The notes under the pieces were generated by a model, which worked only from the letters and a program-made list of their open reading frames with translations, searched no databases and had not been told where the DNA came from. Positions 50,604 to 59,536 of a stretch of DNA of 64,000 bases are shown here, one piece after another. The DNA comes from Pseudomonas orientalis (GTDB taxonomy: Bacteria; Pseudomonadota; Gammaproteobacteria; Pseudomonadales; Pseudomonadaceae). How positions within the stretch are numbered: position 1 is the first letter of the stretch; each line of letters opens with the position of its first letter. Position numbers and translations under genes: made by a program. Location: NCBI RefSeq assembly GCF_022807995.1, contig NZ_CP094351.1:4449501-4513500 (forward strand), read 5' to 3'.

Positions 50604-51428
50604 TCATTGACCCAGAGGCGTAGCCGCCGCTGGCGCATTGAGGCGCTGGTTCAAATTCTGCACCTGGCTTTGCAACGTCGTGATATTGCGCGTGGTCTGG
50701 ATGCGGAACACGTCGAACTCTTTATTGGTCGGCGCATCCGTATTGGCGGGCTGGTTTTCCTGTGCACTCTTGAGCACCAGCACGTCCTGCTCAAGGCGGG
50801 CGATGGCTGCGCTTGGGTTGCCCTGCTTCTTCAAGGCAGCCACGTCGGTGGACAGCTCCTTGATCTCGCCCTGCGCCGCCTTGAGCGTGGCGACGGCATC
50901 GGTCAGGGCCTGGACCTGGCCCTGCAACCTGGCATTCGCGCTCGTCAGTTCGGCGGTACTGGCGCTCATCTGCGCCAGGCGCTGATCCAGTTCGGTAGCC
51001 TGGCCGGCTACGCCCACCTGTTGCTTGCCCTGCTCGAGCAACTGGGTTTCCAGCTGTTTGATCTGCAATTTCAGCGCTTCGCTGCCATTGTTCACATTGG
51101 CCTCACTGGCCACGACCTTGCCGGAAATATCCTGCAGGCGCCCCGCCGCTTCTTCGCTGATACGCGCAAAACTTTCCTGGGTGGCGACCAATTGCTGGCC
51201 CATCAGGGAAATCTGCTGGAAGCTCCACCAGGCCAGGCCGACAAAGGCAATCAGCAAGGCGCCGACCAACGCCCACAACGGGCCGGTGCTGGCTTTCTTA
51301 ACCTTGACCACAGGCGTCGTGCGCGAGCGCACCGAGGTGGCGGCTGTCGGCACGAAATCATCGTCGTCCCCGGTATCTGCCCGCAGGCTGGGAACGTTGT
51401 CGAAATCGTCTTTAGCATCGTTACGCAT
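50604..51428 (-). CDS. Membrane-anchored coiled-coil protein, unknown function
   Basis: This 274-residue protein has an acidic cytosolic start (DDFDNVPSLRADTGDDDDFV), one membrane helix (WALVGALLIAFVGLAWWSF, about residues 51-69) and a long coiled coil after it (QLETQLLEQGKQQVGVAGQA, etc.), probably in the periplasm. It resembles conserved Pseudomonas proteins sometimes misnamed ATPase. No enzymatic motif. Start ATG 51428 (MRNDAKDDF) chosen as it begins the hydrophilic part. It lies after the SDR gene in the same direction. Confidence 0.78.
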   Translation of the reverse strand: MRNDAKDDFDNVPSLRADTGDDDDFVPTAATSVRSRTTPVVKVKKASTGPLWALVGALLIAFVGLAWWSFQQISLMGQQLVATQESFARISEEAAGRLQDISGKVVASEANVNNGSEALKLQIKQLETQLLEQGKQQVGVAGQATELDQRLAQMSASTAELTSANARLQGQVQALTDAVATLKAAQGEIKELSTDVAALKKQGNPSAAIARLEQDVLVLKSAQENQPANTDAPTNKEFDVFRIQTTRNITTLQSQVQNLNQRLNAPAAATPLGQ

Positions 51429-51555
51429 GAATCTATCCTGAATCAATAAGATGGCCAGCCGAGGAGCCGAGCGGCGGGAGTATAAACCCTGCTTGCGGCG
51501 CATGGGTCAACACGTCGTCCGCCGTTCAGTCGCCGATATGTTGCCGGTTGTGAGC

Positions 51556-52554
51556 TTATGGGTGGCCCGGAGCCTGAGCCTTCCACCACAGGCAAAATTC
51601 GTCGAGGGCGCTCCACAGACTGACTTTGGGCTCGTAATCGAGATAATGCCGCGCCCGGCTGATGTCGAGGGTGAAATCCTTGTTCATGACCTGCATGCCC
51701 AGGCGCGACAACGACGGCTCCGGCCGCCCCGGCCACATCGCACAAAACGCCTCGTTCAACGCCGCCACACTGTAGGACACGCCATAGGAGCGGTAGCGAG
51801 TGACCTGAGGCAGGTCCATGTGTCGCATCACGTAGTTGACCACATCCCACACCGGCACCGGCGTGCCATTGCTGATGTTATAGGCCCTGCCCAATGCGGA
51901 GCCGGGAGCCAGCAAGCTGCTGAGCAGCGCCTCGTTAAGGTTGTGCACGCTGGTGAAATCGACCTTGTTAAGGCCGTCACCGACGATCGCCAGGCGGTTC
52001 TTGCGCTGCATTTTCAACAGGCGCGGGAAGATGCTCATGTCACCGGCACCCGTGACGAAACGCGGGCGCAGGGCCAGTACTTCCAGGCCGAACTCCTGGG
52101 CACCGAACACTTTCTGCTCGGCCAGGTATTTGGTCGCCGCATAGGGATGCTTGAACCGCTTGGGGACTTGCTCTTCGGTCAGCCCCAAGTGGTCGCGTCC
52201 ATCGAAATAGATGGAGGGCGATGATAGATGCACCAGCCGCCCGACGCGCTGTTTGAGGCACGCTTCGACGACGTTCTCGGTGACCAGCACATTGCCCTGA
52301 TGGAAATCCTGATACTTGCCCCATAGCCCGACCGCACCGGCACAGTGCACCACGGCCTCGACGTCACGGCACAGGTTGCGCACCAGGTCGGCATCGTTCA
52401 GATCACCCTGGATAAACTCGGCACCACGGCGTACCAGATGTTCCACACCCTCGGCGCGTCGCCCGTTGACCCGCACGTCCAGGCCCTGCTCCAGGGCGAA
52501 ACGCGCAAAGCGCCCGCCGATGAAGCCGCTTGCGCCGGTGACCAGAATTTTCAT
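51556..52554 (-). CDS. Extended-SDR NAD-dependent epimerase/3beta-HSD-like protein
   Basis: This 332-residue protein has the NAD-binding start ILVTGASGFIGGRFARFALE, VHLSSPSIYFDG, and the Tyr-x-x-x-Lys pair in HPYAATKYLAEQ. These resemble 3-beta-hydroxysteroid dehydrogenase/isomerase-like and dihydroflavonol reductase-like SDRs. Substrate unknown. Confidence 0.88.
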   Translation of the reverse strand: MKILVTGASGFIGGRFARFALEQGLDVRVNGRRAEGVEHLVRRGAEFIQGDLNDADLVRNLCRDVEAVVHCAGAVGLWGKYQDFHQGNVLVTENVVEACLKQRVGRLVHLSSPSIYFDGRDHLGLTEEQVPKRFKHPYAATKYLAEQKVFGAQEFGLEVLALRPRFVTGAGDMSIFPRLLKMQRKNRLAIVGDGLNKVDFTSVHNLNEALLSSLLAPGSALGRAYNISNGTPVPVWDVVNYVMRHMDLPQVTRYRSYGVSYSVAALNEAFCAMWPGRPEPSLSRLGMQVMNKDFTLDISRARHYLDYEPKVSLWSALDEFCLWWKAQAPGHP

Positions 52555-52606
52555 GCACTACCCCATGTTCTTTCGTTTTTCATCACTGTTGCCTTGACGC
52601 GCGCCA

Positions 52607-53500
52607 TCACTTCAAGGGCACCAACCACTGCCCACAGACCCGGGCCAGATGCTCGGTCAACAGGCCCAACAGTTGCCCGCCACTGCGCCAATGATGCCAG
52701 TACAACGGCACATCGATGGGCTTATCTGGCAGCAATTCGACCAGCAGGCCTTTTTCCAGCGCGGCGCGCACCTGCAATTCAGGCGCCAGGCCCCAGCCAA
52801 GACCGGCTTCCATCAAGCGGATAAAGCCTTCGGATGACGGGCATAAATGGTGCTCGAAGCCACCATTTACACCGAGCGAAGCCAGGTAACGGTGTTGCAG
52901 GAAATCATCCGGCCCGAATACCAGCGCCGGCGTACCGGCCAATTGATCGGCTTGCACGCCGGTCGGAAAATGCCGCGCTATGAACGCGGGGCTGGCGAAT
53001 GCGCGGTAACGCATGGCACCAAGTGCCAGGCTGCGAGCGCCGGCAACCGGGCGCTCGCTGGCGCAGATACAGGCCGCCACTTCACCGGCGCGCATGCGCT
53101 TGAGGCCCACGGTCTGGTCTTCCACCACCAGGTCCAGCAGCAAGTGCTGTTCACCGCAGAAGTCGCTGACCGCCAGCGCCCACCACGTGGCGAGGCTGTC
53201 GGCATTCAGCGCGATGCGCAGGCGCTCGGGCATGCCCTCTTCGTCCAATGCCGGCACCTGGCTTTGCAGGTCACGCTCCAGCAGGCGCACCTGTTGCACA
53301 TGGTTGAGCAAGCGTCGGCCAATATCGGTGGGGGTCGGTGGTGTCGCCCGCACCAGTACCGGCTGGCCGACACGCGCCTCCAGCAACTTGATGCGCTGGG
53401 ACACGGCCGACTGCGACAGCCCGAGCACCTGCGCGCCGCGCTCGAAGCCGGCCTGCTCCACCACGGCCGCCAAAGCAGACAGCAATTTATAGTCGAACAT
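52607..53500 (-). CDS. argP: LysR-family regulator ArgP (IciA)
   Basis: This 297-residue LysR protein begins MFDYKLLSALAAVVEQAGFE, then VLGLSQSAVSQRIKLLEARV, typical of ArgP. It is divergent from the LysE-type exporter gene; ArgP activates argO in response to arginine and is inhibited by lysine. The 100-base intergenic region has an AT-rich stretch suitable for an ArgP target. Confidence 0.93.
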   Translation of the reverse strand: MFDYKLLSALAAVVEQAGFERGAQVLGLSQSAVSQRIKLLEARVGQPVLVRATPPTPTDIGRRLLNHVQQVRLLERDLQSQVPALDEEGMPERLRIALNADSLATWWALAVSDFCGEQHLLLDLVVEDQTVGLKRMRAGEVAACICASERPVAGARSLALGAMRYRAFASPAFIARHFPTGVQADQLAGTPALVFGPDDFLQHRYLASLGVNGGFEHHLCPSSEGFIRLMEAGLGWGLAPELQVRAALEKGLLVELLPDKPIDVPLYWHHWRSGGQLLGLLTEHLARVCGQWLVPLK

Positions 53501-53600
53501 CAGTTTTCCTAATGAGCGATCAGTAATATTGGTTTTTCTTATACAGGCCCGAGCGGCACCATAGCCAGCGACGTTTGAACATGACTCAAGGATTTTCGCT

Positions 53601-54203
53601 ATGTGGCAAAGCTATATGAACGGGTTGCTGGTTGCCCTGGGGCTGATCATGGCGATCGGCACGCAGAATGCGTTCGTCCTGGCCCAAAGCCTGCGCCGTG
53701 AGCATCACTTGCCGGTCGCCGCCTTGTGTGTGATCTGCGATGCACTGCTGGTGGCGGCCGGGGTGTTCGGCTTGGCTACCGTGCTGGCGCAGAGCCCGAT
53801 ACTGCTGGCGGTGGCACGCTGGGGCGGAGCGGCGTTTCTGCTGTGGTACGGCGCGTGCGCGCTGCGCAGGGCCTGTTCGACACAAAGCCTGGATCAGGAC
53901 GCCAGCCTCAAGACCCGCTCATTGCGCGCCGTGCTGTTGAGCGCGCTGGCGGTGACCCTGCTCAACCCCCATGTTTACCTGGACACCGTGCTGCTGATCG
54001 GCTCCCTGGGCGCGCAACAAACTGAGCCTGGGGCCTACGTGGCCGGTGCGGCCAGCGCGTCGTTCCTGTGGTTTACCACCCTGGCTCTCGGCGCGGCGTG
54101 GTTGGCCCCCTGGCTGGCGCGCCCGGCCACCTGGCGCCTGCTGGACCTGCTGGTGGCCGTGATGATGTTCAGCGTGGCCTACCAATTAATAAGCTCGCCA
54201 TGA
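53601..54203 (+). CDS. argO: LysE/ArgO-family amino acid exporter
   Basis: This 200-residue membrane protein of about six helices has the LysE start GLIMAIGTQNAFVLAQSLRR, CVICDALLVAAGVFGLATVL and VTLLNPHVYLDTVLLIGSLG. It exports arginine or lysine. Divergence from argP supports the ArgO assignment. Confidence 0.92.
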   Translation: MWQSYMNGLLVALGLIMAIGTQNAFVLAQSLRREHHLPVAALCVICDALLVAAGVFGLATVLAQSPILLAVARWGGAAFLLWYGACALRRACSTQSLDQDASLKTRSLRAVLLSALAVTLLNPHVYLDTVLLIGSLGAQQTEPGAYVAGAASASFLWFTTLALGAAWLAPWLARPATWRLLDLLVAVMMFSVAYQLISSP

Positions 54204-54380
54204 ACTTATTCCAAAAGGCTCTGGAACCTCTATCCCACACAGTTGTTGCGTGGTTTTGCCGCAACCCCGGTGCTATGATCCCGGACTTGCGCCGCAAAGA
54301 GTACAGACTCGCCGGCGCTTGTTTGGCCGCCCGTGATCGGCCTTGCGCTCACCGCAACTGACCTGATTAGGAGAATCATC

Positions 54381-54977
54381 ATGGCTTTCGAATTGCCGCC
54401 GCTGCCCTACGCACACGATGCCCTGCAGCCGCACATCTCCAAGGAAACCCTGGAGTATCACCACGACAAGCACCACAACACCTATGTCGTGAACCTGAAC
54501 AACCTGGTGCCAGGCACCGAGTTCGAAGGCAAGACCCTGGAAGAAATCGTCAAGTCTTCTTCGGGCGGCATCTTCAACAACGCCGCTCAGGTCTGGAACC
54601 ACACCTTCTACTGGAACTGCCTGGCGCCAAATGCCGGCGGCCAACCTACCGGCGCACTGGCTGAGGCGATCAACGCTGCGTTCGGTTCGTTCGACAAGTT
54701 CAAGGAAGAGTTCACCAAGACGTCGGTCGGCACCTTCGGTTCCGGTTGGGGCTGGCTGGTGAAAAAGGCTGACGGTTCCCTGGCCCTGGCCAGCACCATC
54801 GGCGCCGGCAACCCGCTGACCAATGGCGACACTCCGCTGCTGACCTGCGATGTCTGGGAACACGCCTACTACATCGACTACCGCAACGTGCGTCCGAAGT
54901 ATGTGGAAGCGTTCTGGAACCTGGTCAACTGGAAGTTCGTGGCTGAGCAGTTCGAAGGCAAGACCTTCACTGCCTAA
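54381..54977 (+). CDS. sodB: Iron superoxide dismutase
   Basis: This 198-residue enzyme begins MAFELPPLPYAHDALQPHIS and has ETLEYHHDKHHNTYVVNLNN, VWNHTFYWNCLAP, GSGWGWLV and the metal motif LTCDVWEHAYYIDYRNVRPK. Features match bacterial FeSOD, located in cytosol. AGGAG lies before the ATG. Confidence 0.97.
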   Translation: MAFELPPLPYAHDALQPHISKETLEYHHDKHHNTYVVNLNNLVPGTEFEGKTLEEIVKSSSGGIFNNAAQVWNHTFYWNCLAPNAGGQPTGALAEAINAAFGSFDKFKEEFTKTSVGTFGSGWGWLVKKADGSLALASTIGAGNPLTNGDTPLLTCDVWEHAYYIDYRNVRPKYVEAFWNLVNWKFVAEQFEGKTFTA

Positions 54978-54997
54978 ACAGCGCTTGCAGTAGAAAG

Positions 54998-55022
54998 AGC
55001 CCGGCGATTGCCGGGCTTTTTC
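54998..55022 (+). terminator. Terminator of sodB
   Basis: AGCCCGGCGATTGCCGGGCT hairpin followed by TTTTTC, about 22 bases after the sodB stop. Confidence 0.9.
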
Positions 55023-55058
55023 ATGGGCGCTCACAAGCAGCCAGCTATCCGGAATCAT

Positions 55059-55087
55059 GGAACTCGCAGAAGGGAATGTGCCACGCA
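55059..55087 (+). promoter_or_regulatory. Hrp-box-like promoter (HrpL sigma factor)
   Basis: GGAACT, 16 bases, then CCACGCA matches the Pseudomonas hrp box GGAACC-N15/16-CCACnnA in all fixed positions but one (T for the last C of the first block). It ends 42 bases before the start of a small glycine-rich ORF that has a good ribosome binding site. Confidence 0.55.
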
Positions 55088-55129
55088 CTGAGTGAGAGGA
55101 ATAACCCTCTCGCGCTCTTCTGGAGAACA

Positions 55130-55315
55130 ATGATGGAAGAAATCGGGAAAGCAGGCGCGACAGTGGTGATGCAGCTCATCAAAGGGGTAATGAGCGGGCT
55201 CGCCGATGCCGGTGGCGGTGGCAGTGAGGGCGGTGGTGCCAGTGCACCCGGCCGCCCGGGTGAAGATAATATGCCGCCGCCGCCGCCAAAAATTGAGATT
55301 GCAGCCTATTCATGA
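55130..55315 (+). CDS. Small Gly/Pro-rich protein of unknown function, candidate HrpL-dependent secreted protein
   Basis: This 61-residue protein has GGAG 8 bases before the ATG. An N-terminal helical part (MMEEIGKAGATVVMQLIKGV) is followed by a Gly-rich stretch (GGGGSEGGGASAPGRPGED) and a Pro run (MPPPPPKIEIAAYS). It has no Cys and is acidic, like harpins, though much smaller. The Hrp-box-like site upstream and the terminator after it suggest an independent unit. No type III secretion genes are in the window. Confidence 0.65.
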   Translation: MMEEIGKAGATVVMQLIKGVMSGLADAGGGGSEGGGASAPGRPGEDNMPPPPPKIEIAAYS

Positions 55316-55368
55316 AGCGCTCACGGTGTGAAAAGGCCTTCGCCTGACCGCGCGCAAGTCAAGCACCC

Positions 55369-55393
55369 AGACGGCGGAGCGATCCGCCGTTTT
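55369..55393 (+). terminator. Terminator after the small Gly-rich gene
   Basis: ACGGCGGA / TCCGCCGT form an 8-bp stem with a 4-base loop, followed by TTTTAC and soon TTTTTT. Confidence 0.8.
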
Positions 55394-55519
55394 ACTGATT
55401 TTTTCTGTGTTGCCAGCTTCAAGACGTCTCAAGCCGCAATGTTCCTTTGACTGCCCCCACGGGATTGCCAATACTCATGGCATATTGAAGGCCACCCGCA
55501 TGAGACAAGGAATGCCCCT

Positions 55520-57571
55520 TTGAAGCTGGAACTCAAAAACAGCTTGTCGGTGAAGTTGCTCCGGGTTGTCTTGCTCTCGGCATTGATCGTGGGCGTGGCA
55601 CTGAGCGTGGCGCAGATCGTTTTCGATGCCTACAAGACGCGCCAGGCCGTGGCGGGAGACGCCCAACGCATTCTCGACATGTTTCGCGACCCCTCGACCC
55701 AGGCCGTCTACAGCCTGGACCGCGAAATGGGCATGCAGGTGATCGAAGGGCTGTTTCAGGATGACGCCGTGCGCGTGGCCTCCATCGGTCACCCCAACGA
55801 AACCATGCTCGCGGAAAAAAGCCGCGCCTTGCAGCCCTCTTCCAGCCGTTGGTTGACCGACCTGATTCTTGGACAGGAGCGCACCTTCACCACCCCACTG
55901 GTGGGCAAGGGCCCCTACAGCGAGTATTACGGCGACCTGAGCATTACCCTCGATACCGCTACCTACGGCGAAGGCTTCCTTGTCAGCTCAGTGATTATTT
56001 TTATTTCCGGGGTGTTGCGCGCCCTGGCGCTGGGCCTGGTGTTGTACCTGGTGTATCACTGGCTGCTGACCAAACCGTTGTCGCGGATTATCGAGCACTT
56101 GGCGTCGATCAACCCGGACCGGCCCAGCGAGCACAAGATCCCGCAGCTCAAGGGTCATGAGCGCAACGAATTGGGGCTGTGGATAAATACCGCCAACCAG
56201 TTGCTCGAATCCATCGAGCGCAATACCCACCTGCGTCACGAGGCCGAGTCCAGCCTGTTGCGCATGGCCCAGTACGATTTTCTCACCGGCCTGCCGAACC
56301 GCCAGAAGTTGCAGGAACAACTGGACAGGATCCTGACCGATGCCGGCCGGCGCCAGCGCCGCGTGGCGGTGTTGTGCGTGGGGTTGGATGATTTCAAGAG
56401 CGTCAACGAGCAGTTCACCTATCAGAATGGCGACAAACTGCTGCTGGCCCTGGCCGATCGCTTGCGCGCCCACAGCGGTCGCCTGGGCGCGCTCGCCCGT
56501 CTGGGTGGCGACCAGTTCGCCCTGGTGCAAGCCGATATCGACCAGCCCTACGAAGCCGCCGAGCTGGCGCAAAGTATCCTGGATGACCTGGAAGCTGAGT
56601 TTGCCCTGGATCAGGACCAGATTCGCCTGCGCGCCACCATCGGCATCACCTTGTTCCCGGAAGACGGCGACAGCACCGAGAAATTGCTGCAAAAAGCCGA
56701 ACAGACCATGACCCTGGCCAAAAGCCGCTCGCGCAATCGCTATCAGTTCTATATCGCCAGCGTCGACAGCGAAATGCGTCGGCGCCGCGAGCTGGAGAAA
56801 GACCTGCGCGATGCCTTGAGCCGCGACCAGTTTCACCTGGTGTATCAACCGCAGATCAGTTATCGCGACCACCGCGTGGTCGGTGTAGAAGCGTTGATTC
56901 GCTGGCAGCACCCGGAACATGGCCTGGTGCCGCCAGACCTGTTCATCCCGCTGGCGGAACAGAACGGCACCATCATTCCCATCGGCGAATGGGTACTGGA
57001 TCAGGCGTGTCGCCAACTGCGCGAATGGCATGACTTGGGCTTCACCGAGCTGCGCATGGCGGTCAACCTGTCCACCGTGCAGTTGCACCACACCGAATTG
57101 CCGCGAGTGGTCAACAACCTGATGCAGATCTACCGCCTGCCGCCGCGCAGCCTGGAGCTGGAGGTCACCGAAACCGGCCTGATGGAAGACATCAGCACCG
57201 CCGCCCAGCACCTGTTGAGCCTGCGCCGCTCAGGGGCGTTGATCGCCATTGATGACTTCGGCACCGGCTACTCATCCCTGAGCTACCTCAAAAGCCTGCC
57301 GCTGGACAAGATCAAGATCGACAAGAGCTTCGTCCAGGACCTGCTGGACGACGACGACGATGCGACCATCGTGCGGGCAATTATCCAGCTGGGCAAAAGC
57401 CTGGGCATGCAGGTGATTGCCGAGGGCGTGGAAACCGCCGAACAAGAGGCCTACATCATTTCCGAGGGTTGCCATGAAGGCCAGGGTTACCACTACAGCA
57501 AACCGCTGCAGGCCCGGGAGTTGGCGGTTTTCCTGAAGCAATCGGAACGCGATAACGCGGCAATTCTTTGA
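55520..57571 (+). CDS. Membrane GGDEF-EAL protein, probable c-di-GMP phosphodiesterase
   Basis: This 683-residue protein has an N-terminal membrane helix (LLRVVLLSALIVGVALSVAQ), a periplasmic region to about 150, a second helix (VIIFISGVLRALALGLVLYL), a HAMP-like linker, a GGDEF domain (RMAQYDFLTGLPNRQKLQEQ, site RLGGDQFALVQ) and an EAL domain (GVEALIRWQHPEHGLVPPDL, DDFGTGYSSLSYLKSLPLDK). GGDQF instead of GGDEF means no cyclase activity is expected; EAL residues are intact. Start is TTG with AAGGA 10 bases upstream; no ATG in frame nearby. Confidence 0.9.
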   Translation: MKLELKNSLSVKLLRVVLLSALIVGVALSVAQIVFDAYKTRQAVAGDAQRILDMFRDPSTQAVYSLDREMGMQVIEGLFQDDAVRVASIGHPNETMLAEKSRALQPSSSRWLTDLILGQERTFTTPLVGKGPYSEYYGDLSITLDTATYGEGFLVSSVIIFISGVLRALALGLVLYLVYHWLLTKPLSRIIEHLASINPDRPSEHKIPQLKGHERNELGLWINTANQLLESIERNTHLRHEAESSLLRMAQYDFLTGLPNRQKLQEQLDRILTDAGRRQRRVAVLCVGLDDFKSVNEQFTYQNGDKLLLALADRLRAHSGRLGALARLGGDQFALVQADIDQPYEAAELAQSILDDLEAEFALDQDQIRLRATIGITLFPEDGDSTEKLLQKAEQTMTLAKSRSRNRYQFYIASVDSEMRRRRELEKDLRDALSRDQFHLVYQPQISYRDHRVVGVEALIRWQHPEHGLVPPDLFIPLAEQNGTIIPIGEWVLDQACRQLREWHDLGFTELRMAVNLSTVQLHHTELPRVVNNLMQIYRLPPRSLELEVTETGLMEDISTAAQHLLSLRRSGALIAIDDFGTGYSSLSYLKSLPLDKIKIDKSFVQDLLDDDDDATIVRAIIQLGKSLGMQVIAEGVETAEQEAYIISEGCHEGQGYHYSKPLQARELAVFLKQSERDNAAIL

Positions 57572-57619
57572 GCGGGCAGAACGATACCAAATATTTCCCG
57601 CGTATAAGCCTTTACACAA

Positions 57620-57638
57620 AATGCAAATCTTTCGCATT
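57620..57638. promoter_or_regulatory. Fur-box-like site
   Basis: AATGCAAATCTTTCGCATT is a 19-bp palindrome (7 of 9 pairs) that resembles Pseudomonas Fur boxes. It lies about 60 bases before the imelysin gene, whose family is often iron-regulated. Confidence 0.5.
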
Positions 57639-57698
57639 ATGTCGCAGTTTTTGCGCCCCCTCGTGCGCCCCATCAACAACCGAAGCAGGATGTTCGCC

Positions 57699-59039
57699 AT
57701 GATTCGTATGCCCCTGGCCACCGCCAGTCTGCTGGCCATTGCTATTTCTCTCGCCGGTTGCGGCGAAGGTAAAGACAAGGCCGCCGCGCCCCAGGCGCCT
57801 GCCGCTGCCAGCACTACCGCTCCAGCGGCGGCCACGCCTGCCGGCCAGGTCGATGAGGCGGCCGCCAAGGCCGTGGTCACGCATTACGCCGACATGGTGT
57901 TTGCGGTGTACAGCGACGCCGAGTCCACCGCGAAAACCCTGCAGACCGCCATCGACACCTTCCTGGCCAACCCCAACGATGACACGCTCAAGGCAGCCCG
58001 CACCGCCTGGATCGCCGCACGCGTGCCTTACCTGCAGAGTGAAGTGTTCCGCTTCGGCAACACCATCATCGACGACTGGGAAGGCCAGGTGAACGCCTGG
58101 CCCCTGGACGAAGGGCTGATCGACTACGTCGACAAATCCTACGAACACGCTTTGGGTAACCCGGGCGCCAACGCCAATATCATCGCCAACAACGAAATCC
58201 AGGTTGGCGAAGACAAGGTCGACGTCAAGGAAATCACCCCGGAAAAACTCGCCAGCCTCAATGAGCTGGGCGGCTCCGAAGCGAACGTCGCCACCGGCTA
58301 TCACGCCATCGAATTCCTGCTCTGGGGCCAGGACCTCAACGGCACCGGCCCAGGCGCGGGCAATCGTCCGGCTTCGGACTACATGACCGGTGACGGTGCG
58401 ACCGGTGGCCATAACGAGCGTCGTCGCACCTACCTGCGCGCCGTGACCCAACTGCTGGTCAGCGACCTGCAGGAAATGGTCGGCAACTGGAAACCCAACG
58501 TCGAAGACAACTACCGCGCCACGCTGGAGTCGGAACCGGCCACCGACGGCCTGCGCAAGATGTTGTTCGGCATGGGCAGCCTGTCCCTCGGCGAACTGGC
58601 CGGCGAACGCATGAAAGTTTCCCTGGAAGCCAACTCGCCGGAAGACGAGCAGGACTGCTTCAGCGACAACACGCATTACTCGCACTTTTATGACGCCAAG
58701 GGCATCCGCAACGTCTACTTGGGCGAATACACCCGCGTCGACGGCAACAAGCTGACCGGCCCGAGCCTGTCGTCCCTGGTCGCCAAAGCCGACCCGGCGG
58801 CCGATGCGGCCCTCAAGGCAGACCTGGCGGCGACCGAAGCGAAGATCCAGGTGATGGTCGACCACGCCGCCAAGGGCGAGCATTACGACCAATTGATCGC
58901 GGCCGGTAACGACGCGGGTAACCAGATCGTACGTGACGCCATCGCTGCGCTGGTCAAGCAGACCGGTTCGATCGAAGCCGCCGCGGGCAAGCTTGGCATC
59001 AGCGACCTGAACCCGGACAGCGCCGATCACGAGTTCTGA
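57699..59039 (+). CDS. Imelysin (peptidase M75)/IrpA-family lipoprotein
   Basis: This 446-residue protein has a lipoprotein signal (MIRMPLATASLLAIAISLAG followed by C at the lipobox) then a low-complexity Ala/Pro linker and the imelysin domain with GxHxxE motif in TGYHAIEFLLWGQDLN. It fits the iron-regulated IrpA/ICMP group, which are envelope proteins thought to bind iron; peptidase activity is doubtful. Start is ATG 57699, with AGGA 8 bases before; ATG 57690 also possible. Confidence 0.88.
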   Translation: MIRMPLATASLLAIAISLAGCGEGKDKAAAPQAPAAASTTAPAAATPAGQVDEAAAKAVVTHYADMVFAVYSDAESTAKTLQTAIDTFLANPNDDTLKAARTAWIAARVPYLQSEVFRFGNTIIDDWEGQVNAWPLDEGLIDYVDKSYEHALGNPGANANIIANNEIQVGEDKVDVKEITPEKLASLNELGGSEANVATGYHAIEFLLWGQDLNGTGPGAGNRPASDYMTGDGATGGHNERRRTYLRAVTQLLVSDLQEMVGNWKPNVEDNYRATLESEPATDGLRKMLFGMGSLSLGELAGERMKVSLEANSPEDEQDCFSDNTHYSHFYDAKGIRNVYLGEYTRVDGNKLTGPSLSSLVAKADPAADAALKADLAATEAKIQVMVDHAAKGEHYDQLIAAGNDAGNQIVRDAIAALVKQTGSIEAAAGKLGISDLNPDSADHEF

Positions 59040-59056
59040 TCAAGGCGCAGTTGAAC

Positions 59057-59084
59057 GAGGCGACCTTCGGGTCGCCTTTTTCAT
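59057..59084 (+). terminator. Terminator of the imelysin gene
   Basis: GAGGCGACC/GGTCGCCT hairpin around TTC(G), followed by TTTTTC. Confidence 0.88.
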
Positions 59085-59100
59085 ACACCGCAGATCCCCT

Positions 59101-59170
59101 GTGGGAGGGGGCTTGCCCCCGATAGCGGTGTATCAGCCAGGAATTGACCGACTGACACTCTGCTATCGGG
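59101..59170. repeat. Truncated family B REPIN (copy B7)
   Basis: The left arm GTGGGAGGGGGCTTGCCCCC and spacer are intact, but the right arm stops at TGCTATCGGG, where unrelated sequence follows. Confidence 0.85.
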
Positions 59171-59230
59171 ACATAGGTACCTACACAACTCAGCAGCGCC
59201 CACCCGTAACCACGATGCGAAGCGAGTCGC

Positions 59231-59269
59231 TCTTGATCTTGATCTTGATCTGCTTTTGATCTTGATCTC
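59231..59269. repeat. Tandem GATCTT-type short repeat
   Basis: TCTTGATCTTGATCTTGATC, then TGCTTTTGATCTTGATCT: about five copies of a 6-base unit with one interruption. Probably variable in length. Confidence 0.9.
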
Positions 59270-59293
59270 AGGCGCCCCGTTAAACCACGCTGG

Positions 59294-59400
59294 CCGAACG
59301 CAGGCTTGAATCCGTGGGCAACCCGGCAGGACGCCGGGTTAGCCGCCCCGCGCCATGGATGGCGCGTGGCGGCGGCCCACGGATTCAAGCCTGCGTTCGG
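59294..59400. repeat. 107-bp interrupted palindrome
   Basis: Perfect 26-bp arms (59294-59319 and 59375-59400, starting CCGAACGCAGGCTTGAATCC) flank two inner hairpins: AACCCGGC/GCCGGGTT at 59320-59340 and CGCCAT/ATGGCG near 59351-59364. Such a multi-stem structure is typical of a mobile non-coding repeat. Open frames through it on both strands look like shadows. Confidence 0.88.
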
Positions 59401-59536
59401 GCACACCGAGCCTGGGCGAGGTGCCGAGTGGTGGGGCAAGAGCCCTTTGGTTACTTTGGGGCTTTTCCAAAGTGACCCGCCGTCAGGGCGGAACCCTAAG
59501 TGGCCGTTACCGTAGAAACGGATATGTACGCGATCT
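59401..59536. other. Non-coding continuation of the repeat mosaic
   Basis: No gene with a binding site was recognised. GGTTACTTTGGGGCTTTTCC followed by AAAGTGACC contains short palindromes (GGTCACTTTGG-like arms). Probably belongs to the same repeat element as 59294-59400. Confidence 0.5.

Noticed and set aside
57612..59030. 472-residue open frame on the minus strand
   Set aside because: Antisense to the imelysin gene, which has a clear lipobox and GxHxxE motif; the reverse frame is a composition artefact.
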